Positions 10,051-22,067 are shown, counted from the first letter of the stretch. The stretch is DNA of 64,000 bases from Perkinsus olseni (GCA_013115135.1 JABANP010000264.1:1-64000); one strand, 5' to 3'. Notes: generated by a model not told the origin, from the sequence alone. Numbers and translations are program-made.

Positions 10051-11724
10051 ACTTCTTTCGTCTTTGAACTTTCTGATTCTTGAAATAACCCATGGCGTCA
10101 AGTGTTATAGCAGTCCGATTGGGACCCCCCGTGGAATGGTTGATGGTTAACGCCGATTTTTTACTCTCACGCAACATCTGTCAAATGTGATAGAAATCGC
10201 TTTAAACTGGATGCCGATGAACGGTGTCCGACATGAACGGATACACCCTCTGCGGTAATACGCATGCCTGGCTCTACAGACCCGGTATTCCCGCCCCAGG
10301 GTTCCAAACCCCGCACCGAACCGGCGATGGTTCGGGCATTGAAAAAGTTCAATAAATGGGTCGCATACTCAATGTCATATTGTGTGCGGCCGCACACCGG
10401 CGGTCGTCAAAGAGCTTTAAAGGATAGTCGAAAAAGGATTATATTGGGTATCCTCGCAGTCACTCGCCTCTCTCTTTAACACGGCCCTCAAGCCTACGAA
10501 TCTAAAACCGTGGTGAGCCGCTTATTATCAGCATTATGTGACTATCATCAACGCTTACCCTCTCCTGAAGCGCTTGCAAGAGCACTTGCGCAGCACGAAG
10601 CTCACTCGCGTGGTTGCGTGGGCCCGCAGCTTCACGCATGAGTCGTGCATATCTGACAGCCCGAGCACGTCCGAGGAGGCCCGACCGTCAGAACTTCTCG
10701 AAGGTTACGCGCTGTAAATTGCAGCGTACGATGCAGGTACGCTGCTGACTTTTTTCAGCTCCGACAGCCTCCCGTATTCTTCAGCCTTGTTCGGATCCAC
10801 CTATGGGTTCGAGAAAATCAAAGACAAGGCAAATTATTCATTTCTGGCCGCCCTCATATGCATCACGAACGGCCCCGAATACGTTTAGACATTACGTATG
10901 TAGACATATGTTCAATTCTGATAGGCCTTGCTGAGACGTTTATTTGCGGACAGAAATAACTACGATAGCATGCAGTTTCATCTATTAATTTGACGTAGTC
11001 CAGAAGGGGTTCTTATTTTATGGATGCACGTTGAACACTACGATAGGAGCGCCTCCTGACAGAAGCAAGGTGGAACTCATCAGTGATCTCTACCGACTGA
11101 ACTAGCACACGAACTTGATCCGAATTGAGCGAATCGAGCGGGAATCATTCTTCTCAATACGTGACCAAAGACAGCTATCGCGAGGCTCACCGACATAATT
11201 GACAAGTAAATCGCGAAGACCCGACTTACTTCGCCGACTCGACCGAGAATTTCCCGCACCTGATCTTCACCGGTGGTTTGCAGCCAGCTGAGAGTTAGGT
11301 ATCAGTCAATGGAGTCACAAATATATCAGATATCAGACTGTGCGTTCGTGTATCCGACCGTATTGGAAACGCCAGATAGCTTCATCAGTGAGGAAAGTTC
11401 ATCGAACGGGAGGCAGCGGTTCTCACCTAGGCTTGGCAACAACGCCATCCGTTGTTCCCTGAAAGTCCGTAACTTCCAACTGAGCTACGCTGCGATCGCC
11501 GAATTGCGTAACGTGACTGAACGCGTGAAAGCGTGACACTGCGATCTCGAACTCACGAGAGTATATACTCGCGTAAGGTAATCGTCAACAGAGACTTCAA
11601 TATCGAGTAGAGTACGGCCATATACGAGACACATTTTGCCTCGTTTTTACATGTTGTGTCCTTTCGATACAGACTGTGCAATATGATCACCATTTTCCGC
11701 ATAATTGCTTGCCCCATTCTGTTG
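10051..11724. other. no gene recognised
   Basis: A 76-codon minus frame at 10167-10397 and an 87-codon plus frame at 11273-11536 are the longest frames. Neither has a recognisable domain, and no exon chain was found. 10500-11270 shows no structure I can name. Confidence 0.35.
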
Positions 11725-14280
11725 TCACACTGTTGTGGTGAGCTGCAGTCCGCCCGTTGACATCGGTCTGCTGCTTTTCATCCCCGTATACAATAGTATC
11801 ATATAAAGGAATATCAACTCAACGCGGATGAAAGCCGTACCATAATGATACGGATACCATCTGTATTGAGTTGATATTTCAACTGCGCTCGGCGCGTCGA
11901 CTTCCAAGTCACTGGCCTAATCTTGAGGTAGGATACTTCGCCTCAGAGGCCTAGGACGCCTAGGATGCTTCTCCTCCCTTAACGGGGCGAATAGTTGATT
12001 AGACGATGACTACCTCCGAGTATACCCACCTCAAGTTAGTCTCGAACGTAACGATCTGCGCCTGCTGGATGAGTTTTTCCGGAATGTCGAGAATCCTATG
12101 CAGGTCAGAATCCTCCATCCAGTTGACAGAGAAGAGGTCACCGAGACAAGTTCCGATCTCTGTGCCTCCGACAACGTCATGCTGAAAGCACTCGGCGTGC
12201 CCAGTTGGCGACGGACTCGCTCGAGCTCACATTTTTATGGTCCTGAGAGAAAAGCCAGGGGCAATAAGTAGCCCAACTACTCTCTTTGGAGTTTGCAGCA
12301 GTGAGGACATATCTGACACGAGCGCGAGGAAACAGTCGTGTGAGAGGAAGGGAGTGAGAAACTTTCGTGCATAAAGTTCTCCCGACTCTTCACTCGAAGC
12401 TCATAAGGGGGATGATTCATTATACAGAAGAAAGTTGAGATCAATTACAAACAATCGTAACGTCTCTCAAGGAAATTTCTACGCATGAGGTGACCTGAGG
12501 ATTGAAGACGACGTACGCTATTCATCCGAAGTGTGAGGTCTGTCGATTGACTTAGTCCAGAGAGAGCACAGTAATCAACTATTTCTGTAGTTGATAGCGA
12601 ACATCTTACATCCCGGGTATCTCGTTTAGACCCTCGAACATGCCACCGGACTCGCAAGCCTCCACATAAACCACCATGCGCTTGAACCTGACGGCGACGG
12701 TCGCCGGGCGACCTCAGGTCTCTACCAGACCGCAGCTCATCGCTCTAATCGATCCGGTCCATCAAGACGGAGAGGGGATGAGAAAGATACTCTCGTAAGG
12801 GAAATTTTCACAATTGAATGCTATTAGCATTATGCTAATCGCGCTACGCGATCCGCGTAGAAAACGAGTTCGCTTTTGACGGTGCCCTGGCCACTCACTT
12901 TCCCCTCGATTTCGCTTGCTCCAATATTCTACGGAGTCTCTTCTTCGTCAGCTGACCATCATCCGGAAATTCCATCCAGGTAGCTGAAATTGCAAGTTCC
13001 TTCGGCAAAAAGGAATCTCCAATGTTTTTCTCGTACCGGTGCCGTGAGCAATGATATTCAGAAATACGAAGTCGTTCAAAGTGCTATCCAGAACGGGATG
13101 CCCTGGTGGAACTCCGGACAGATTGCCAAGCAATACCTGGCAACCGCATGTAACTCTTCCGTTCATGTCATCATAATCGACTTGCCGCTTCGAAGTGATC
13201 GACTGTCACTTGTGGGCCTCTGTAGCTGACTCGACAATTTTCTCTCACATTGTGACCAGGGGAGTCGCCTGAAATATCAAAGAAACACATGTGCTCAAGA
13301 CGGCTTGCTCCTGAGACACAGCTGCAGCTTCACAACTCAAGGAGCAGAGAGGGGAGTCATTTGCGGAGAACCGTAGATTGGAGAACGGGGTTGCTTCGAC
13401 GGAAGGAATGAGTCTTACTAACTGAAGGCGATTCGAACGAGATTATTGCGATAACACACTCAGCAGCATGGAAACCAATACAGAGGAATGCGGCACAACG
13501 GTCAGTCACTCGCAGCAAATAATCATAGAGAACAGCCGCCCTCAAATGATCGTTATCCTCTACTAATGCCCACACAAGCGATGCAAATGCGAGCGAACCT
13601 CAACTCAGCGTGGCCTGAACCAGCGCCGGAGTGTCGCCACGACCCTGAACGCCTGAGACTCTCAGGCTCTCAGGCTGAGGGCCAAATGCCAGATGGGTGT
13701 TGCGAGTGAGCCTTCGAGAATTCGAAAGGATGATCCTGACCAGCGAGGACCACTCATACCGGAAGGCTTGTTGAAGAGCTTTCCTCGGATTGGATTAATC
13801 TTGCTATCTGCAGCATCATCGTAACTACGGGGAAGCGGCACACCTTTAATCATATCAGGCAAAAATCAATAACCGGATGTCTAGTTCTTAAGGCACTTAT
13901 GATCCTAAGGGGGAAGGTCTCTTGCGGCATGAGATCAAGACGTTGAAAACAAGGACACGAGGATCCACCCCGGAATCATCGGGATCGCACGAAAAAAGAA
14001 TTATGTGTTCATCGTCCATTCCGTTGTTCCTCAACACTTCTTGTGCATGACAAATATCGGCCTGATGACGATAGTTGTCCCACCCTTGGGATGCGGCGAT
14101 GAGCACCTGAGAGCCGGCCATGCTATTGATCAACCATGCGGAGGAGAGAGAGACGCATCCGCCCCCAGCTAAGAATCGTACAGCATAATGTTTTGGCTTT
14201 CTCAAGGGGGAGGTTGCTGCTTGGAAATTATGGAGTGTCACCGCAGTGAGGATAGCGAGGGACGCAAGAATCCTTCGCAT
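11725..14280 (-). CDS. legumain-type cysteine endopeptidase (peptidase C13)
   Basis: Ten exons: 14280-14182, 14106-13991, 13824-13760, 13268-13186, 13136-13037, 12983-12899, 12687-12610, 12312-12231, 12181-12030, 11860-11725. The total of 996 nt is 331 residues plus stop, with all phases consistent. The start gives a signal peptide, MRRILASLAILTAVTLHNFQA. C13 landmarks follow in order: VLIAASQGWDNYRHQADICH, NPIRGKLFNKP, SYRGPQVTVDHFE, catalytic His in NIIAHGTA, FPDDGQLTKKRL, catalytic Cys in YVEACESGGMFEGL, YVLTAANSKESSWATYCP, and CLGDLFSVNWMEDSD. Legumains cleave after Asn or Asp in lysosome-like compartments. The TCLGDL...WMEDSD tail favours legumain over GPI8. Intron 13185-13137 has a GC donor (GCG|GCAAGT). 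Intron 3 is unusually long (491 nt). The last exon (hydrophobic, no long prodomain) is the least certain. Confidence 0.9.
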
Positions 14281-15389
14281 AAGACAAGAGCAGACGAGAA
14301 CAACTCTGGAACTCCGATACGTGACAGAGTCCGACACGTGACAATTAGACCGGATAGCGAGTTAAATGTTGCACGACACTCCGATAATTCTACTGCATTC
14401 GTGATGTTGGCTTCCCCGGTTGTGCTGCTAAGGCAGCAACCATTCGAAGAAAAACGAACGGGAATCTCCTGCTGCTCCATCTCAGACTACTAGAACGTTT
14501 GCCCCTTATCGGCTCGTGCTCCCGTTTGGTATCGTGCCCTGGTTCACGGACGCGAGCCAAAAGTACAGGTCGTGCTTGCGAGAAGCGCCACGATGGCCAT
14601 TGGCCCGGTTGTTCAGGCTAGGCCTGAGCATCTCCAGCGTGTGTCCTCGCCTCCGTCGTTCGTTGTGCAAGAGTTCAGTTGGAGGTTTTCACTACTCCTT
14701 CTTTTCGATAGACTCCCTTCCCCGCAAGTTGTTTGGATGGTAGCTGAAAGTTTGAGATTCGTCCGAAATAGTGAAAGAAGTACAGCATATAAATAACATG
14801 GTCAGAAATAAAAAATCAATCAATGGCATAGAGGGAGAGAACTACACGTCGTTCACTCAACAAGTACTGACTGCACGCCGAAAGAACTCGTTGTGCAGTG
14901 AATATGACGCTATCAGCGCAACTCATACACACAAACTAGAAACAAACGTTTACAGTGGCTTCCGAGGCACATGTTCCACACACGGTGAAGTCTCATACCC
15001 GTCTCTTTGTGTGGTTTCTGACCCCGAAGCATGACGACGCCCATTCCTGAGATGCCAACGTCCTTCACCGAAGACAATCGGACCGTGCAATGACGTCCAA
15101 ATGACCATAAAATTGCTGCGCTTTTGTGTGAGACTTTTCCACTCATATTGTCGTCCTAAAATTCAGCCACGAAGAAAGAAGCTTGCCAGGCAAGGGCGAG
15201 AAAGATATAAAATTGCCCCCGACTTGCCCACTCTGATGAGCCTAAGAGTGCAGAAGGCCGAAAGACATGCAATAAAGATGACGGGTTATTCGCTCTTCGA
15301 ATTGCTTACGAAGATCGAGTAGTCATCCTCTGATGAGGCTGAAGTACAGCATCGCATATACGATGATTTCGCTGGTGCTTTTTCTGAGA
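14281..15389. other. no gene recognised
   Basis: Several frames of 70-100 codons on both strands (for example 14188-14493, 14572-14796, 14913-15146) lack domains or clear splice partners. An unrecognised gene could be hidden here. Confidence 0.3.
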
Positions 15390-17539
15390 CTAAGAGAACG
15401 CTCCGATAAAGAATACTTCGGAAAGATCACCTCCGGGGTCCACTAGAATGCCTTGCATGGCGACATCCAATCCGCTTCTTCCAGATGACGAAGCTCCATC
15501 TCCTGACAGAGGTTGTCTTCTCGCGGATTTGTTGCGGGTACTCGAAGCTCACCTCGGTAAGAGAGGCTCTTCCTTGTCTCGCCGTATCTGAGGTCGGAAA
15601 AAGAAGACAGTACCTTCCTCCGCGAGCAACTTTCCTTTGGATGAAAAGTGCTTTAGGAGGGGCTCCTAAGGTTGTTCACAGCTCGAAACGAGTGAAAGAT
15701 CCTTCGAAAACTGAATGACTTCGCCGACTCGAGCTTACTCGGCAAGTCTCCTAGCGGCTTCCTTATTCCCCGGGTCAAGCTGTAGTACTCTCTTCAAATC
15801 CTGATATCCCAACTCGTGAGACTCAGAGTCATCTGCCAACACAGCGGATGCTCAAGGCTCTGGAACCATACGGATTCATAGCAATCTTCACTCGAGCCGC
15901 GGCAGACGTGACACTATGCCTTATCATCCTCACCACCATCTTCCGAACATCATACCAGTGCTATGATAGCATTTCAGTCTAAGTCGTCATCAGAGAAGCA
16001 GTAAACCGTGAACGAGACCGGAGCGGATGGCTCTTACTTAGTTCAAACCGCGCCAGTGCACGCCTGTACAGTGCTTTGCAGTGAGTCGGTCGAGAGCTGA
16101 ACAAGGCAACTATGGGAGAGCGAGACGTCACGTTCTTCGCTTTCGTCCCGGTGAATGAGATCGACTTGCGCTCTCGGTAGAGCTTGTCCCTCCGCTTCGC
16201 GGAGAAGCACTCACCTCAAAACTATATCTGCATGAGCTATCGCAGCGTGCCAGTCTCCCAGACGCAGATGCACCAAGGAGAGGTTACCAACCAGCGCTAG
16301 CCGAAGGGCGTCCAGCTCGTATTGTATGGACTGAGGCGCTGAATGTCAGAAGTGGAACAGGACTGCACGATGCCGTAGGTGGTGCGAAGATCCCTCTCCC
16401 ATGCACTCACTAAGCTTCTCCGAGGAGACTACTAGCGCGCCCCAGTCGGACCGACACTCAATATTGAGGTGCGTCGAGAGGGCCCGAAGCTGCAAGTGGC
16501 AGATCTGACTGGTAGTTACGTACTTATCAATGCTTTAATTAGGAATAGTAAATCTTAGCCTAGCGGGGGAAGCGTTGGTATCCCAGCTCCTACGCACCCC
16601 TCTGAGGTCCTCCCAGATCTGCAAAAATTACCTTCACTCGATTCCTGTCCCTTGCATCCTCCGAGTTCAAATCTGCTTCTCCTTGAACCGCTGATGCCTC
16701 CATGACTCGATTAAGTGCGAGCGCGCATTCACATACAAGCGAGAGCCCTAGAGCAGGGAGAGTACGAGCGGCACAACCATCGAGGAACCCCCTGGAGTAG
16801 CGCTTCAGCAACGTTCGTGAAGACAAGTGCAAAAGGAACACACCGCTTGTGTACAAATGTAACACAAAAAGCCGCGAACTGAACATGGCTATACACGTCT
16901 TGGAAATCTCGCTTCGTAGAAACGTAGCTTATACAATTCGACTCTTGTTAGAACAGTCTTCTACGATTCAGTCCGCCAAATCAAGTCAGCTCCGCCTCCC
17001 CAAGAACCAGCTACGCCACCCCTCGAGTCCATCAGCTTACCCTGCTCGTATTCCCGCTTCGCATCATCATAACGCTCCTCCCTGACAGCACTATTGCCTC
17101 GTACTTTATGCTCACCAGCCGGCTCCAATAGATTTATAACAATTGAATTCAATACCTTGGAAAAAATATCGATGAAATGTGGTTCCTACCCCAAAGCAAA
17201 AATATCCGGGCTGCATTTCACCAAGGAAGAAAAATTTCACGTCTCTGTCACGCGTGATAAGTGCTGCAAACTTTCGCAACACGTATTCATTTTTCTCATC
17301 GAGCAATGTTCCCTGCTGCGTGCCCGTAGCAAAAGCGTCCCTTCTATGATGAATAGCACCGACGATGGCCTGTGCCGAAGTTTCGGCTTCCAGTGCTCAG
17401 TGCTAAATACGACAGGAGTTTCCGTAGTCATTTTCCACGTCATCGCGTCTGCAGTGTTCACGCTTGTGTCCGCTCCCGTCCAAGCTACTACCTCGAATGT
17501 GCTCCGCGCTGATGTCCCTTCCTGAGGCGCTGCAATCAT
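15390..17539 (-). CDS. TPR co-chaperone-like protein (FKBP/AIP type), C-terminus unresolved
   Basis: Start at 17539 (MIAAPQEGTSARS). Well-supported exons encode a three-repeat TPR domain: VRGNSAVREERYDDAKREYE (about 17100-17040), GLSLVCECALALNRVMEAS (about 16750-16635), then 16330-16215 LRLALVGNLSLVHLRLGDW, 16096-16038 CKALYRRALARFEL, and 15832-15739 QDLKRVLQLDPGN. Phases agree across the last three. This is the TPR layout of Hsp90/Hsp70 co-chaperones such as FKBP51/52 and AIP; the two-strand N-terminal part may be a diverged FKBP-like domain, which I cannot confirm. After 15739 either the protein ends within a few residues or it continues through further exons to a stop near 15390; coding-like frames exist there (for example ...GGDLSEVFFIGAFS). 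An exon between 16635 and 16330 may be missing. Confidence 0.72.
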
Positions 17540-18053
17540 GGAAAGAATAGTACTACGCCGATAGGTACACATTCACGCTTGCCGCCTCCTTCAGGCCCCC
17601 ACTCAAACATCCCGGTTGTGACGTTAGCACCGACTAAGTAGATGAGGATCCTCCAAGAGACAGCTGCGATTTGCCACACAGAAGCTTTCCCCTTTCCAGA
17701 TGCCCTGTGACAATCAGGCAACCCAACCATTGCACAGACGGAAATGTGGTGAACAATGTGCTTCCGAAAGTAAAGTTACCGACGACGTACTCTGCCACAG
17801 TAAACGTGGCCAAGATCAGAGGTCGAAGAAGTCGTTTCGAGTCATCTCTCATAGCATCATCAAGGAACGAGAGTCGAAACTGACTGCCGAATCGACCTGA
17901 CCCGGCTTCATGAAAATTACCGACATTCGATCGGTTTTTATAGTGACGTAAGTACTCCTGCACCCGCTGGCGCCGTATTTTGTCTGAGCCGAGACGGCGG
18001 TACTGCCGGGGGTGATCCGGAGGAAGAGTCCGAATGCATGGGGAAGGGCTCAT
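17536..18053 (-). CDS. uncharacterised membrane protein, 2-3 exons
   Basis: A first coding stretch (about 18050-17810) ends with DDSKRLLRPLILATFTVAEY. After a GTAACT intron of about 75-91 nt it continues as SVWQIAAVSWRILIYLVG...NVTTGMFEWGP and ends at a TGA at 17536-17538. That stop overlaps the start codon of the TPR gene as ATGA. There are two or three likely membrane segments. Family unknown. Confidence 0.45.
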
Positions 18054-18395
18054 CGCTGCTGTTCATGGCAATAGACTTAGAATGGTGGAGGGAATCGGGT
18101 CTTATTAGCTTACCTAAATATATTGGTGGACGCGTGACGAAGGACCGAAGAGTTCAATGATTTCAGCTAGTGCAAATGCAGTTTCTACAACCGATAGTAT
18201 CTGAACCATCCTCACCGATGAATCTCCCCTTCCCAGTCGTGTCATCAGCATCATCATCAGCTACTCCACTTGACTTAGCTTTTAGCTCAGCCCTGAAACC
18301 GAAAAATCCAAGACTTGCAGTTGGAGACGCGGCCGATAGTTTCACTACTATTCTAGAGGCCTACATTCGAACCAACCTTCCTTCATTCTTCCCTA

Positions 18396-18909
18396 TTACA
18401 ACATGTGAAATTCCTTCCCGCAAATATAGCATGGTTTCCCTGATAGCACTAAATCCTTGGCACAGCCTTGGCAAAGACCACCGTGACCACAGGGTAGGAG
18501 CACCTGATCAAAAATCCGTGACACCTTTCGAAGGTGGAAGTAAAAGGAAGAAGCCTTCTCGCCTAGCTCGTTGCTGCACGCTACATTCGAGTTGGATCTC
18601 CGTATTACAATCGTGGCAGGGTCCTCAAAACAAACTTTGCAAGTCCCATCGTCTTCGTCATTAGCTAGGTCGTCGATATCCAGAGTGGCCTTGCTTTTCC
18701 CCACCTAAAACACCCCCAAATATCGGACTCCTAGATCTCAAGTTCCGAAGGCACATTTCAACGCTCGCACAACTCCGGACTGTCATCGCAGACAATAAAC
18801 GAGTTACACGACTACGAAAACACGTTGATGATAGCTCCGGTCGTCGGATCCACTCATCGACAAATTCGGGGAACTTCTCCCATGTTGTCCACAAAGCCAG
18901 GGCAATCAC
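18396..18909 (-). CDS. RING-finger protein (C3HC4 type)
   Basis: A first exon encodes CKVCFEDPATI; an intron of about 105 nt (GTAATA...GATCAG, phase 0) is followed by VLLPCGHGGLCQGCAKDL and CYICGK. Together this is C-x2-C...C-x-H-x3-C-x2-C...C-x2-C, a complete RING domain at the C-terminus, ending at TAA 18396. RING proteins are usually E3 ubiquitin ligases. The region before the RING is acidic (DIDDLANDEDDG). An upstream exon up to 18909 (FPEFVDEWIRRPELSS) probably belongs to it. Further 3' exons near 18163-18345 are possible. Confidence 0.72.
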
Positions 18910-19137
18910 TCTGATCCAAACAGAGTAAACCCCTTAGTAGAAAAGGATTCCAATCACCGGAGGAGATTCCCGCAAGTAACCATCCAAATTCACTGGCCCA
19001 TCATCCCAACATCATGTATTCCACACTTCAACAACGAAGCTTACCGGTATGGCATCCTCACCGCTGCGCACGCGAAAGAACGTGGAAGTCATTCTGAAGC
19101 AAAAGAATTATTCCGCGCCTGCGATCGGAAATGTACA

Positions 19138-19900
19138 CTACCGCTTGATCTTGAACGTTTGAGATTTGGCGCGTCTCATAGCTGACAGCCGCTCCCTGCG
19201 TTGTAGCTCTTCAGGAGTCATGGGAGGGGGAGCCTGCAGAGTGACTCCGATCCATACCTTCGTTTTCTTACTACATCATCCATTCTCAGATCAGCATCGC
19301 TTCCTTCTCTTTGAGGGTTGTCCAAGTCCGGGAAGGCTGCTCGGACGCATTCCCGGCATACAAAATCTTCAACGTGATCCATCAACTCTGGTGGTACGCG
19401 CCTGAACTCACGCGATAACCGTGCCACGGTAGTCTCGAAGTGAGCATCGTCCGGGATTCACCGAGCAACCTTGTAGAAAATTCCGAGAAACCGGCCCGGC
19501 GGTCCATAGAAATACGAACAGAATAGGGCGGCGTACCCTCGCGCATACTACCAAATTCGCCATGCCTGATGCACGAAAATACCACCAAATATGGTGGTTG
19601 CAATATCACACTGACTGATATAATACGACGGCATCGCGATTCAACCGTGTGAGGATGGATCGATACGAATACGGACACCTCCGGCGACACCATTCGTACC
19701 TCTCTCGCCCGCAAAGCTGACAGGATGCGCGGATTCGCCAGTTCCGGGAGTTGAACGGCGATCGAACTCCGCATTTGCGTTGCCAGAATAACAGTCCCGC
19801 TACTCCAACAATTAATATAACAATAATTGCAACAACAATCCACCTGAGAAAAAACAGCTCCTGCGAGAAAGAATTTCAAGTTCGAATGTGCTTGGGGCAT
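19138..19900 (-). CDS. uncharacterised soluble protein, multi-exon
   Basis: The 3' part is clear: an exon with FRRVPPELMDHVEDFVCREC and PDLDNPQREGSDADLRMDD, a 41-nt intron (19274-19234, GTAGTA...CTGCAG), and a last exon APPPMTPEELQRRERLSAMR... ending ...FKIKR at the TAG 19138. Upstream frames (ELANPRILSALRAREVRMVS, SVRISMDRRAGFSEF) look coding, but junctions are unresolved. Charged and mostly helical; no family recognised. Confidence 0.5.
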
Positions 19901-20462
19901 TTCAGGAGAAAATCGTGAATGAGATCAATGGTTCCGGCTTCAACGTTTTCATTTCGCTTCGATGTGCACTCCAAATTGGGAAGGTACACTGTGCATGACG
20001 AGTTTGACAGACATGACGATACTATCAAGACACAATCTCAAAATGAGGCTACTCGAAAATGAGATTCCTGTCGATATTCAAATCATCAATCGCTAAGCCA
20101 GAACTTCTAATTCCGAAGAATATGAAAAGTGGGAGCTTGGAACGCTATAAGCAGCCTCCCCACAACTAGCCAGTAGGAGTGCGTTGTCGAACGGTTCCTT
20201 CACCCGCGAGAGTTGCAAATACTACCATCCGGTGCTGAGTGCCGAGCTGGCCTGAAGCAATCGCACTCCTCGTAGCGAGCTTCCCAGAGAAAGGACCGAG
20301 TCCTCGGTCATGTAGGATAAAATTACAACTTATGTTCCGAAGGTTGCCAAAAAGTTACTACCGAACTTCTTCGATTAGAGCGAGTCTCACTCAGTGAGAT
20401 AATTCTTTCGAAACTCAGAGATCGAAGACCTAGGTGGTCGACCTAGGTCTGGCCTAGCGTAT

Positions 20463-20570
20463 CCATTGTCTCACAGCAAGATCGGTGTTAGTGGCACCGT
20501 GTAACGACTCGTTATTCCATTGTCTCACAGCAAGATCGGTGTTAGTGTCACCGTGTAACGACTCGTTACT
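20463..20570. repeat. 54-bp direct duplication
   Basis: The sequence beginning 'ccattgtctcacagcaagat' at 20463 is repeated at 20517 with only a g/t difference in 'gtggcacc/gtgtcacc' and small changes at the end. It lies about 100-200 bases upstream of the zinc-finger gene start, so it may be promoter or 5' UTR sequence. Confidence 0.9.
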
Positions 20571-20665
20571 AACGAGCACTGACTCGGCGCCAGTAGTAGC
20601 AGAGTACGCATGCGATACCGCGCTGGGGAAATCTAAGAACTTTCGAGAGTGCAAGATATCTGCGC

Positions 20666-21415
20666 ATGATGAAAACGGCGGGCGAGCGAGATTTTCTGAG
20701 GAATCATAGAAAAGCCATCTCGAATTTTGTGATGGGTGTTTCAAATCTAGGCGCATCTAGCTCACGCCCGTCCGGCGTGAGACACGATAGACCTGGCTGC
20801 ATTGCGCCTGGGTGCAAATCCCAGGCGCGGCAGCCCGCAAAATTCTGTATTATTCACGGGGGTGGTCGCCGATGTGCCTGGCCTCTTGGGTGCGGTAAAT
20901 CGGCGGTTGGTAAGGCGTCTTATTGTAAGGCCCACGGTGGTGGGCGTCGATGTCTCTGGCCTGGCTGCCTTAAGGCTGCCAGGCCAGGGGACCCTCAAAT
21001 GTGCATCAAACATGGTGGTGGCAAGAGGTGCAAGTTGGAGGGGTGTACACGGCAGGTGCACCGAGGTGACCATTGTCGACTCCACGGCATAAATGTCGCC
21101 GCCGGCACCAGGGTGACCTCACCCCTCGGCAGGCAAGTATTGGATGAGGCTAGCGCGTCAACAATTTCGGTTGTGGCTGCGTCTACGTTCTTTGCCGATG
21201 TCTTCCCGGCCGCTTCTGCTCGCGTTTTGGAGAGCGCTCCTGGTTGGTTCAACATCTTCGAACATTTCCCAGGCGATCGGGTGATTACCGCTCAACCGAC
21301 TGAGCCGAGTAGCTCCGAGAATCTGGTGGATATTGTCGAGATCGTAACTCCCTTGGACGCTTCCGACGCTGAGTTGGGGCCCGATTTGCATCTCGAATCT
21401 TGTACCGTTGATTGA
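20666..21415 (+). CDS. WRKY19-like zinc-finger repeat protein
   Basis: Single exon of 249 codons; a second possible start is at 20732 (MGVSNLGASSS). Residues about 44-145 hold four short Cys/His repeats: CIAPGC...FCIIHGGG, CAWPLGCGK...YCKAHGGG, CLWPGC...MCIKHGGG and CKLEGC...HCRLHG. The C-x4-C...C-x2-H-GGG-R/K-R pattern is the one found in plant WRKY19-like proteins and in many oomycete and protist proteins. No WRKY domain is present. The C-terminal 100 residues are acidic and Ser/Glu-rich. DNA or protein binding is likely from the family but not shown. Confidence 0.8.
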   Translation: MMKTAGERDFLRNHRKAISNFVMGVSNLGASSSRPSGVRHDRPGCIAPGCKSQARQPAKFCIIHGGGRRCAWPLGCGKSAVGKASYCKAHGGGRRCLWPGCLKAARPGDPQMCIKHGGGKRCKLEGCTRQVHRGDHCRLHGINVAAGTRVTSPLGRQVLDEASASTISVVAASTFFADVFPAASARVLESAPGWFNIFEHFPGDRVITAQPTEPSSSENLVDIVEIVTPLDASDAELGPDLHLESCTVD

Positions 21416-22026
21416 TGCGACCGGGGTTAATTAGCGGAATGTGCACGGCTCGGAATCTGCGTCTGCGTATTGTAAACTTTCGTGACGATTTGATTCGCGC
21501 CTTTTTTTGGACTCTCGTACATTTCTTACTCAGCGTTCGATGGAATTATCGATTCTTTCCGGTCTCGAGTTTTGGCTAATTTTGATGTCCGAAAACTATT
21601 CTTTTACCCTCACGCTTTTGTGTTCACTTTCGTGCTCATCTCCCTATGTCGTCCCGCCCCCGGCGGCTGTGACCGACATCTTGTTGGTGGTGAAGTCTGG
21701 TGTCGGTGGAGCCTCCACGGTGGAGGACCTCCACTGGAGGTGTTGACGAGGGCGAACTGTGCATGATAGGTAGGTCCATGTACCATGCTTCAACTCTAAG
21801 TCGTTGTCGTGTTAACAAGTGAAGTGTTGCGATGGTCTGGGTCCCAGACTCTGGGATCCTTCCCTCGTTGATCTCACCGGAAGGTACCATGAGACAATGA
21901 CGCACAATGCGCTCTTTCGGGCTGATCTCAATAAAAGTTTCTCATTCAACATCGCAATCTCCGAGTGATGTTGTCAGCCAATTTACTGGATTCTGCCGTC
22001 TTCTCTCTAGTCGTGAGCCCTGACAT
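21416..22026. other. 3' region of zinc-finger gene and spacer
   Basis: No gene recognised. A GC-rich segment at 21705-21743 (ggtggagcctccac / ggtggaggacctccac) can fold into alternative hairpins. Confidence 0.4.
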
Positions 22027-22067
22027 ATTATGGGCCATAATTTGGCGGCCAAATTATGGCCCATAAT
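22027..22067. repeat. perfect 41-bp palindrome
   Basis: Left arm ATTATGGGCCATAATTTGGC (22027-22046), one spacer base, and an exactly complementary right arm (22048-22067). It sits 25 bases before the likely start codon of the exonuclease gene and would form a 20-bp hairpin in DNA or RNA. Confidence 0.95.

Noticed and set aside
13357..13575. Separate small gene in legumain intron 3
   Set aside because: The 72-codon frame has no domain or splice support; it lies wholly in the intron and was not annotated.
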